From contig JAVSML010024348.1 of NCBI GenBank assembly GCA_038503035.1, positions 139,383 to 203,382 of the forward strand: DNA of 64,000 bases, in the 5' to 3' direction. The position numbers were made by a program, and so were the translations under genes. Below the pieces are notes generated by a model. That model had not been told where the DNA came from, made no database searches, and saw only the letters and a list, made by a program, of their open reading frames with translations. This document shows, in pieces, positions 48,901-60,900 of the stretch. Within the stretch, counting starts at the first letter, position 1. Each line of letters begins with the position of its first letter. Source of the DNA: Crocodylus rhombifer. Its lineage: Eukaryota > Chordata > Crocodylia > Crocodylidae.

Positions 48901-51900
48901 GTTACTTCTTTGTTATCAGAAATGGGGGACTGTGTACTCTGCATTAGGCTCCCTAACAGAGCCTAAATTCCAGTTTCTTTGAAATCAGTGAAAATTTTAC
49001 TGTAGATCTGTGGAAACTAAAGTGATTAATTTCATGAGCTAAGCTGTAAATCAGGACTGTCTGGGAAACGCATCTTACAAAAGACTTTGCTACAGTGCCT
49101 GGTTCTCTCTCCTCATTTATTATTGATTCTGATGTTGCTTAATTGAATAAGTTGTTACTGTAAGTTTTGGGATTTATTCCCATAAATCCACTTTCCCTGT
49201 AGCATTTTTAAATGCATCACTACAATGCAGTGAGGATCCTGTAATATTGCATTAACAGTTGCTTTCCTTTATACCCTGTTCAGGTTTTGGCTCTACCTTC
49301 TCAGCAGCTGAGGAGAGTGTAATGGTACCAGTCCCTCCAGAAAATATCAGCAAACAGTATAAAGTCAGCAGTCAGGCAAGCACAACATTTTTTAATAATG
49401 TTGGCTTTAATTGAAGAAGCATATTATCTTCTACAAATATTAAATGGCTAATGCATTTCTGTAACATAATTGTGCTGCTGAGTGTATTTCCTGAAGCACT
49501 CTGAAATAATTATTGTGAGGGCCCCTTTTATTTGATTAAAGCAGTGTGAGGTATAACTCACTAGCTAGCAAAATTTGCAGGATATATGTTTCATTCCTGA
49601 GTAATGGCTTCCTTCACAAAAACTATTTGTATTTTCTAGTAACCTTTTGTACCAAATGGTAACTTAATAGTGCTTTTCTACAGCATTCTTTCCAATTCTT
49701 TTGCTATCACAGAATGATTTGGGCAGAAAGGGACTTGATATAGCCAAAGGCAATCTTAGCCTGTCATAAAGAATGTCACTAAGCCATTACTTTAAGACAA
49801 GAGGACCCAGTTTCTTGCCCCACGTTTGAAATATAGCTCTTTTGATAGTGGTCAGCATGTTGGTCTTTTGTTTTGATCTGTTTTGTAACACCATCTTTCA
49901 CAATAGTCCATCAGGTTCTAGGGTCCTGATTGTGAAGCATTTATTTTTATTTATGTATTTCTATACATACAAATTTAAGAAGAGGTATAAGAAGAAACTT
50001 ATAGAACACATTCTTTAACCCCTTTTTCTTGTGATTAGCCTCTCTGAAATGCATGGAACTATTTATGTGAGTAGAGACAACTCCCATGAGGATGAGTTTT
50101 GAGGAAAGAGCCTCATTGCTGCAAGTGTAGCAGTCTTTTATGATTTGATTGTGAGATGCCATGTCCCATGAACAAGAATAATTAATGATAAGCTGGGCCT
50201 GAGCCATTAACCTAAAATATATGTAGAGAGACAACTAACACCTGATTCAACAAGCACACTGAATTTAATTGCAATGCTGTTTTTCTTAAAGTTAAAAAAG
50301 CTCAACAGCTTTGCAGAATTAGAGCCTTTTATCATAGTATAATAATAATTAGAATGTCAACATCTAAAAATAATCTCTCCCAGATATACAGTTGGTCCAA
50401 TAAAAGATAACATCAAAAAAGTCCTTGATTCCAAAAGTCCTCAGTTCATTAAACATCTGTGTCTTGTTTGCTGTGGTCAATAGAGGAGGCTAAAATGCAT
50501 CTATGGGACACATGAAGTCCACAGAATCCCCCCAGCTTATCTCTGCCATTCACTGCAATTGACTGATGGTAGGATTAGTCTGTGTGGAAAGGGGGAAGAT
50601 TGAAATAGAACTGGTAGAGAACTGTGATAGGAAGACCTTATTTAAGTGCCACCACATGACTATCATTGATATAAAGAGCTATAGAGGAAGTACTGCAAAC
50701 ATCTATTGAATATTTGTTAAATGGAACATTCAAAAATACTGGATGTACAACTTCAGCTGCATGAGCATATGACTTATTCTTTCCCTTCTGGAGCAAAGAA
50801 CAATTGCTGTTAACATAGGAGTCAGCATGAAGAAAGCTACTGCTGTAATAATGATATGGAAGATTGTAACTAATGATCATCTTGTAATTCTGCCTGTCAC
50901 TTAGGTTTTATGTTAACAAATTATCGTGGAAAATTAACAAGCAACAGATAGATGCATATGCTATATAGAGACAGTAAAATCTCAAGAGTAACAGACAAGT
51001 CAGTGAATGAAGACAAGTAAAATAAGAGATATGGAGACATGAAATTGTATGTCAGTGTTCTAGATTGCTGCATGAAACTTGTTAGATATAATTAAATAGC
51101 CTTCTATTTGGCAGTGGGATACATACTGGCCTATGTAGTGTATGTCAGACTCATTCTTTGCCATATTTTTTTTTGATGAGTTTTTTCTGTACTTTGACAG
51201 GTTTTTCATGAGTGTTTCCTGGAACCATGCCATAATAATGGAACTTGTAAACAGCTTGGAAGTGGTTACATCTGCATCTGTCCTGCTGGATATACAGGTA
51301 AATTATGTAGTGGATTGGGGGAAGGAAGAAGGTCAGTCATAACATGGGGCAGGTAGAATCTCCCATTCTAATTAACTGGTATAGGTCAGTCTCAGTAGAA
51401 AAAGCACAGGCTAATTAAACTAATGGAAATCTTCATCATGGATTGTTCATTATTATTTGCACTACATTTGTAACAAAGAAATGGATCTTTTCATTACAGT
51501 TGAATTATGTTTGCCTGTGTTCCTTTAGGTCAAAAATGAATTTTTTTAAAAGCTTCTCGCTGATTGAAGTAAATAATAAAATTCCTGTTAACTTTCACGG
51601 AAGCAATATTTAGACCAAGTGTGAGTGTGTCTGGAATCCTACCTGATGAAAACAGCTGGGCTGAGAAACTTATACTGCAGTCAGCTAATCCTATTAATCC
51701 TTCCTGTTCTGACCAGTGTGAGCCATCCAGTTGCTCCAAAACAGCTGGATATTTTGTCCACTATCATCAAAAGAATCCTTGTTTCAGCTATCTGTGATAA
51801 CATATACAGTACTAAGGTAGTGGAGCTGATCATACTGCAGTATTGTGCTGCCTGATCTGTTCTCGATGTTTCTGATAGCATTTTCTCACCTGTTCATTTG

Positions 51901-54900
51901 AAACATTATATTGGATAGAAAAGCATATGGGCTGAAATGTCTAGTTCTCCAGACTGTTAATGAATCTGATGTATTTTTCAAATTAAATAATCACAACCTC
52001 TGTGTTTCAGTGATTTAATTCCATTTCTTTGCTCCTATGATTGAGATGTAATCATACTTTGTTTCCATTTTAGGCTTAAAATGTGAACTAGAGATTGATG
52101 AGTGCAAATCCTTTCCCTGCCTCAACAATGGAGTTTGCAAAGATGGCATTGCAGCCTTCATTTGCCAATGCCAGCCAGGCTACACAGGTGACTGGAGTAA
52201 TTTAACTACTCCATAACACGTCTTTAAAAGGGCATCAGCTCTGTGTTGCACAAGTAAAACAGACCTATTAACTTGATGTTTATTTCTTCACTGACTGTAG
52301 AATTATAGCAGTGATGAATTTGTCCCATTAGGCAGAGAAAATCTTGGGTGTATGTGAATAGTTTGTAAAACAGAAGGATTATTATTCAAGAAGCATGAAA
52401 CGTTTTAGTTGGTATGCCTGTAAGATTTCCATTCTGAAAACAAAATGGAGCTGAAAGAAATATTAACTAGGTACTTGTGAGGAAGCTGTAAGCAAGGTAT
52501 GCTGGCAGGTACCTAACTTTCAGCCTAGGAGCAGGTGCTTAATATTTCTTTCACCTTTATTCTTTTTTCAGAAAAGTGTTGCTATTGAATTCCCACATAC
52601 ACAAACATTGAAATCAGAGAGGTCACTCACATGCTTCAGGGCTGGAACCTGTTTACACACCTTGTCAGGTTGTGGGTTTAATTAGCAATTTTTAAAGACA
52701 AAGTGAATGATCAAATAGAGAACATGTTATCATCCAAGCCTTGTGAGCAGGTATAAAAAGACCTACCATATTTACTCAAATCCAAGATAGAGAAGGTTTT
52801 TTTCCCCAGTGAACACAGGGGTAAAAAAAGCCTTGTCTTAGATTTGAGTACTGGGCCAGGAAAGTACTGGTTAGCAGCTGATATACTGCCTGCTCTGGGC
52901 TGGGGTGGCTTGTATGATGAGGAAGGGTGTGCACAGAGGGGGAAGCTTGGGGGAGATCCATGGTGAGGTGGGGGGTGCACAGGAGAGACCATGCAGCCTA
53001 CCTGCCCCCAGCTGTGGGAGGTCTGGCTGTGGCTCGAGCCCTTACCTAGCCAGGCCTGGCGCTGCTGTCACTATTTCTGCTTAGCCAGCCTGAACCAAGA
53101 TGGGGGCTGTCACTGATGTCTCCCCTGGAGCCGGAGCTGGTGCTGGAGCCATACAAAGATAATTGGCAGGTGAAGGGGGGCAAGGGAGGAGGGAAACAGA
53201 CACTAGGGGGTGGAGGGCAGGTAAAGGGGGGTGACAGGCAGGCTCTGGGGACAGGCAGCAAGAGAGAAGGCACAGGCATGTGAGGGACAAGACATGAGAA
53301 GGCAGGGGGCAGGCACTGTACATGGCAGGGAGGACAGGCAGCAGGGGGTCAGGCACAAGCACAGCAGGGGGGCAAAGGGCAGGGGTTTGGTCCCTTACCC
53401 CCTGCCACTGCTTTCCCTGCCACAGCTGTGTGGAGGACAAATTGAAGATGACCTTCTACTAATTAGATTTTACACATGGAAAATTATAACGAATTTATAA
53501 TTTTCCTTGTAGAGAGTTTAAATATTGGGAAGGGGGTTGTCTTAAACTATAATTCGTCTTGGATTTGGGTAAACACAGTAATACTCCCCACCAAAGCAGT
53601 CCCTTCCCCTCATCATATGATGCCTATAAGCTTTTTAAATCAAAATTAAGTAAAAATCCTTAATGTGTTTAAAATGATACAGGGGAAAACTGTGGACAGT
53701 CTCCCAGGGCTCAGCAGGGCTATGGAAAGTCTCTGCAGGTGTTCTCAAGGAGGCAGTTAGGTACATAGTTTTATCTCCTGATCTCAGTAATTTATGACAT
53801 GAGTGATATTTTGCCACTGAGGTTTTGAAACTAGGCACCACAGACTGCATCCCATTCATTTGTCAAAAGTCTATATACCATGTCTTTTAACCATTACTGT
53901 TTGAAGGGTCACTGTGTGAAGAAGATGTGAACGAATGCAGCTCCAACCCATGCCAGAATGGAGCACTTTGTGTTGATGACATCAGTGCTTATCGCTGCAC
54001 ATGTAAAAAAGGATACACAGGTCAGCTCCGTTTCTTCATTGGTTCAGCCTTTGCTAATGCTAGCTAAAGACCTTACACTCACTGAAATTGACAGTGCAAG
54101 TCAGGGATGCCTTCATAGACTTAAACACCGGTTTGGACATTTGGACTGTCTATGAGACATTGAGGTTTAAGGGCTTCAGGTGCAGAACTCAGGAGTTTTA
54201 GTTTCTCTTCCCATGTTTGCTATTTAAATTACTGCATGACTTGGAGCAAAGGGGTAAAGAAATATGAGTGGTTCTCTAAGTGTTAAGTTGTATTGCTGTT
54301 ACTTATCCCTTATAGTAGCTCTGTGGGCCAAATTGTCCCTTTCTTTGTTAAAATGAACCCCACTCCCATCCCATTCATCTCTGCAAGTACTTTTTGCTTT
54401 CTGTCAAATAAAAGAACATTTTTTCCAGAGCTTCTGTATCTTTATTGGATAGGCCAGGTGGCTGCAGAGCTAAGATTTTACATTTTACAGTTGCTTCAGC
54501 CTTGTTGCACAACTCAACTTCTAGGTAGTCGTGTAGGGTTCCCCTCTGCCCCCTATCCCAACTTTGTTTTAATGAAAGGGATCCAACTTAACTTCTATGG
54601 TAGGAAGGTTTCCCAACTCCTCCTTATTGCTCATCAGTTGTTCAAAGTCTCTCAGGTCCTGACTGATGTTATTTTAAGATGCATTTAGTGGCTCCCTCCT
54701 GGGAATGCATAGCATAGATTCATGGGGTTTAGGACAGTGAACAGGCAGATTCTTACCTTGTAGTGTCATCTGTTATTTTGCCATTTGCAGCATGATACCA
54801 GTGATCTCATTGGATCACAGTATTTTTTAATATTATTGCAAGTGTCCACCTTAAATAGTTGATAGCACCTAGGTATGTTATATATCCTATATTTCCAAAA

Positions 54901-57900
54901 TGTAATGAAGGTACATGGAATTGCATCAACAGATAAACCCAAACAATATAGTATAACCAAATGAGGGAAAAAAGCACAGTAGTTTTCTCTTTGTTGTTTG
55001 CTGTTTTCCAAAGGATTCTTTGTCATTTTTATTGTCTTGGGATTTGTCCGAGGCACCAAAAACTGAAAACTGCATAATAGCTCTTCCTAATAGAGTTTGT
55101 AACTTTGTTACTTAAAAATAAAGCTGTAACCTTTCCTCTTTCTACTCAGGTTCTCACTGTGAAACAGAAGTGAACGAATGCCTTTCAAACCCATGTCGTA
55201 ACAAAGCTATTTGTGAAGATAGGATCGGGAGTTTTCATTGCAAGTGCCCTTCTGGGTTTACTGGTGCCTTGTGTGAAAAAAACATTGATGAGTGTCTCAG
55301 CAGACCGTGTAAGAATGGGGCTACATGCAAAGATGATATCAACAGCTTCAGGTGAAGAACCAGTAACTGATTTCCTGTAATGTGCAAAGCCAGATCTACT
55401 GCAGGCTCTCCAAACATGTTAGCATGTTGGGCTGATACACCAAATATATCATCAGTGTGCATCCCAAAGTGTTCATTTTTGAAAAAGGTGATGGGGTGAA
55501 CTTTTGTTAAAAGTGTATGAGAAGTAGCAAAGAGAATCCATGGAGGTTGAAGATGAAAGGGTAGACGGGATTCCACCCATTAGAGTAGGTGGGAATTTCA
55601 GCATGCTCTTTTACTGAAAATAATTGGTTTTCCTCCAGGTTCTTTTTACCAACAAGGGAGCTTGATGATTGACTTCCACAAGAGCATTGTACAATGAAGA
55701 TTATTTTGTGTAGACCCTGTATTAAGTTTTCTGGGGTTGTAGGGCAGCAACAGATACGGGCATTGGTCAGGCCTTCCCATATTTTATTATGAAAAAAGGT
55801 TATGGCCAGAGTCAAAATGAAGGGAGTAGATAGTCAGACGTAACATCAGAATTGCTTTTGTCTTTCCTTTTTAGTGAAAAACAGCTTAATTATCTATACT
55901 GGCTCAGATCCTGGGAGCACAGTCTGAGCTCTTGTTGACTTCAGTGAGAATTGTGTATGCTGATGTCAGACCTAGGCTGTAATGGAAGACAGCTGTAAAC
56001 AATGAGCTTATTGCTTAGAGGTGCCTAGCACCATCTCTAAAGAGAGAGCTGTGAGTATACAGCACTTTTCAGAATCAGGCCTGGTGTTATTACAATGAGA
56101 GAAGTAATATATATAATGATGACAAGCATTGAATAGGATGTCTCTGAACAAACATCATATTATGGACAGTGTTTCTGTAATCAAAGCAGCCGAAATAGAA
56201 AAGTATTTTGGTTTCCTCCTCAGGTGTCTGTGTGTGACGGGGTACATGGGACAGCATTGTGAAGTGAACATCAATGAGTGTGATTCCAATCCCTGCTTAA
56301 ACCAAGCAACCTGTGTGGATGCCTTGAACTCGTACGTTTGTAAATGTCCCCCTGGCTTTACAGGCAGCAGGTGTGAAACAGGTACACAGGACTAAAGTGT
56401 CAGCAAAAGGTGGCTTGACAGAGCCTCTGGATAAGAATTACGCTGGCTCACTTGATACCATATGACTTTTACTATGCAGCAGCTAGCCCAGTGTGCTCAG
56501 CTTTTGGATTTACTTCACATGTCCAGCTATTTAAGCCCAGTATTTGTCCATAGTATTGACCATAGTATTTAGTTATATAACTCATATTTAAGCACCTAAT
56601 TCCTTTCAAGGATCTGTCCCTTAGCTCTTTATATTTCATATATTGCTTGTAGTGCTCTGTATCAGAAACCGAGATGATGTTGTAGCAAAGAACATAGTTT
56701 CTACCATCAAAAATAATAGTCCAGGTTTAAAGCTGTAGTAACTTCTTTGATGTCATTGGAGTTACACCTGAGATCAGTTTTGTCTTTTATACAAGCATTT
56801 AAAATGATGATATTTTATGTACATGTTGTGGATCTTAAGATGAAAGTAAAAGGGCCTCTGGCAACTTTACAAAAGAGGAGTCGTTTATCCTTCATCTCCT
56901 TAATCCCACCAAAAACTTTGTGAGTACTACGGCTGTATGAGTGAATAATAGTTACTGCTTTGACTCATAATATCACTTTAACTTTGTAAAGTACTTTTCA
57001 GTATTTTGAATAGAGCTATTCCATAGCAATACCATGTACTTTAGGGAACTAAAAATAACAGAACAAACCACCACCAAACCTCTCTCACAAACCCCAGGAG
57101 ATCCCAAGGTCAAAAAACCCACACCTAAAAAAGCAGGGTGGTGTATATAGCAGCAGGCCATGCTGCCCAAAACTGGAGCTTAGAGGGTCAGAGCCACACT
57201 CCAGCTGCCAGCCAGGCTCCCTGCTGCAGGAGCCCCATGGCTGCAGCTCTGAGGCCCCCAGGTAAAGCTGCTGGGCCAGCAGAGTTGGCCCTACCCGACC
57301 CGGAATAACATGCCGCGTGTTGGAACGTTCGTGGCATGGGTGTTCCCCAGGTATAAGCAGTAGCAGCACAGGGTGTGCTGCTGCTACTTGTCCCCAGTGA
57401 AACAAGCATTCCTGCTCGTGGGGATGTGCCTTGGGACTTCTGGCTATAAGATCATAGAAAATGAGGGTTGGAAGTGACCTCAGGAAGTCATCTAGTCCAA
57501 CCCCCTGCTCAAAGCAGGACCATCCCCAACTAGATCATCCCAACCAAGGCTTTGTCTAGCCGAGTCTTAATAACCTTCAAGGATGGAGATGCCACCACTT
57601 CTCTGAGTAACCTGTTCCAGTTTAACCTGTTCCTCCCAGTGAGAAAATTTTCCCTAATACCTAACCTAAACTTCCCTTGCTGCAACTTGAGACTGTTGCT
57701 CCTTGTTCTGTCATCTGTCACCACTGAGAATAATCTAGCTCCATCCTCTTTTGAACTCCCCTTCAGGTAGTTGAGGGCTGCTATTAAATCCCCTTTCCAT
57801 CTTCTCTTCTGTAGACTAAATAAGCCCAGTTCCCTCACTCTTTCCTCAGAAGTCATGTCCCCCAGCCCCCTCACCATTTTTGTCACCCTCTGCTAGCCTG

Positions 57901-60900
57901 TCTCCAATTTGTCCACATCCTTTCTGTAGTGGGGGACCCAAAACAGAACACAGTACTCCAGATATGGCCTCACCAGTACTGAATAGAGGGGAGTAATAGA
58001 GGATTGGCAGACTGGCATCTTAGTTGTTTGGCAGAGGGCTGAAAGGCATGCAAAAGATTATGAAAGACTCATTATTTACGAGAAACCTACATATTTTTTT
58101 AACTGTGCTTCTTTGAATCTGGCATGTTTTGTAGCTGTTGAGGGCTCAAGGTGTCTACTGGTGTATTTTTAAGAAGAGGAAAACACAGTGGCCTCAGAAT
58201 AGAATATATTATTTCTAATTCAGTGAAGTGGAAAGCAAATATTTTGCAGACTGGTTGTGGTTTAGTTTTATTGCATTTGATAAGGTTTAGTTTAATTTGT
58301 TTCTGTGTTTGTAAGACTGCAGATCTGAAAATGCTACTTGTTTGTTGCAGAACAGTCCTCTGGTTTTAATCTGGATTTCGAAGTTTCTGGTATCTATGGG
58401 TATGTCATACTTGACAATACTTTCCCATCACTTGGTAATATCACCTGTGCCTTCTGGATGAGATCCACTGACACTACTAATTATGGGACTCCAATTTCTT
58501 ATGCAGTAGATAATGGAAGTGACAACGCATTTCTGTTAACAGATTACAATGGGTAAATAAACCTGTAGTAGTACTGTCGCCTTTCAAGATTATAAATGTT
58601 TATAATTCTTTATAGAGAGGATCCTCAAACAGTGCCTTTCCCTGGGTAAGTTCACAAATGAATCTAAGTGAAAACTTTGTAGCTGGTCCTTCTGAATGAT
58701 ATTTCTCCCTGACCTGAATTGCAAAACTACTTTTGCCAGTTGTTTGCTAATAAAAGAGAACGATGTAAGAAGAAAAGGGTAATATGCAGAAGGTAAAATA
58801 TTTCTCCCTGGGCTATTTTTGCAAAGGATAAAAGATATATTTAAAGTAATATTTACAAAAAAAAAAAAAAGCAGCTTACTATTGGGCCTATTTATTGCTG
58901 TGACCAGAGCTATAACAAGGGAGGTCTGCATCCTGTACAGTGGGAGCATGCAGGGCAGCAGTGGCTGCCAGTAGTGGCCATGCAGCCACCCAGCAGCTTC
59001 AGTGGCTGCTATTTTTGCAGCCCTTCCCTACACCCCATAAGTATGTGCTGGGGGGGCTACTGTCCTGATTGTCTTCCCCATGCCCTTCCCCCACCTCGCT
59101 TTAGTTCCAGTACTGGCTGTGACCCCCTGAATGACCAATGGGTTTTGAGACGCTGTGTACAACTTAACTTTAAGGATCCTCTCTAAAAAGTATGATGCGA
59201 ATCGCCCTGTCTGGTATTATATGCAGTAGTAAACATGTGTGACATGCCCCTTCTGTCTTTTCGTCGTGCAGGTGGGTTCTTTATGTGAATGGAAAGGAAA
59301 AGATCACAGATTGCCCTTCTATGAACGATGGCAAGTGGCATCACATTGCAATCACCTGGACATGCACAGATGGAGCCTGGAAAGTATATATTGATGGGAA
59401 GTTATCTGATGGAGGCAGTGGTCTCTCAGTTGGTTCAAAAATCCCTGGTATGTTTTCTTTATATTTCTTCATTCCATTGCCTCATTCTTAATATTACCAA
59501 GTTTGTGGTGTTTCAGAGCTGGCATTTGTTTATCCCACGTTTGATTCAGGTATAGCATCCTTCTTCAGGGGGACTAGCCTTTATTCTACATGTAGTTTCA
59601 CTGTAACCGAAGTGCATATTTGCAGAGGAATACCTCACACAGCCTGAATAGGGGTGCCAGAATCTTGCCTATAGATATTTTTAAGAAACATGCTGAACTG
59701 ACCCTGGGATATTTTAATGAGAACAAATTTCACAATTGGATGTCAGTGTTAAACTCAATCATGAGTTTGGTTTAAAAACATAATTAGCAATAAACATATT
59801 ATATTTCCCCATCATTTGTATGACTGTCCTTAGAATTTAATTGCATCAGTATCTTGTCTTGACAGTTTTGGAAACTTTTGTATGTTAGCCTAAATGTGAA
59901 TGGCAGAACTCTTATGTCTGCTTCTTTCATTATTTCCTATGCTAGGGAAAGAAATTATTATTTTGCCAGTTTATTTAGGACCTTGAGGAATTTCTAAGGA
60001 TTTAATGGGGAGGGTGATAAACCCCTCAACCACCTGTTTATATAAACTAAAGATGCTAACAGTCCATGAAGCATACAATGATTGCAGAATGCACTATTCA
60101 AAACAGCTGCAGTTGTAAACTGTCACAAGGGGACCTGTAACGCATCATCTCAGAGAGTAGCCAAAGAGTAGCAAAAAATCCATTTTGGATCACTTTCTGG
60201 AGAGGAGAATTGATAATTTAAAATGCTTTAACTTCATGAACTGCAGGAATCGTGCAGTGTTTTAGAATTTAAGAAAACTCATCTTAAAGGTAGGGTCACA
60301 TGTCTAATCATAGCCCTTGTATGCAGTTTTGTTCTGTCCTTTTATTTCCAAATGCATTGTGGTTATTCTAAAGAATGAGCACACACTCATACCATCATGC
60401 ACATGGTCATAGATACCAAATGTTCCCGTTTGCTGTGCTCCAGTTAAATGAGGTAAAAGTAAATTAACTTGCATGGTACATTACTCATGTGTGATATTTT
60501 TAAAGGCTTTTAACAGTTTTAATACATTGATAAGGAAAATTATAAAATACCTAGATACCATGAACTTTGTTAAGCCAGTTAATAATTCCTAATTACATTA
60601 TTAGCTGTACTTGTACATGCTTTGTGATAAATCCTAGATTAATTTTCAAAAGGAGGTGCACTTCTGAAACATCTATTTAAAGTATCCCCAGTTAACAACA
60701 CGGTTTAGTTAATAAAAATTGCTTTGCAACTTGATTATCAGCTGCTGTGGTGTCCCCGTGTACAAGACAGCTTTTTCTTGAAAATACTTTTCTTCTTTAA
60801 ACAACAGCAACTTCTTCTCAGGGCCATTTGTCTTCCTTCTTAGGTGGTGGTGCACTTGTGCTTGGTCAGGATCAAGACCAGAGAGGAGAAGGATTTAATC

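Larger units (their letters stand above)
56382..58350. other. SVEP1: SVEP1 intron 22
   Basis: This 2.0-kb intron carries a GC-rich palindromic patch (about 57301-57430) directly followed by a minus-strand CR1 fragment (57447-57995). The rest is unremarkable. Confidence 0.75.
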
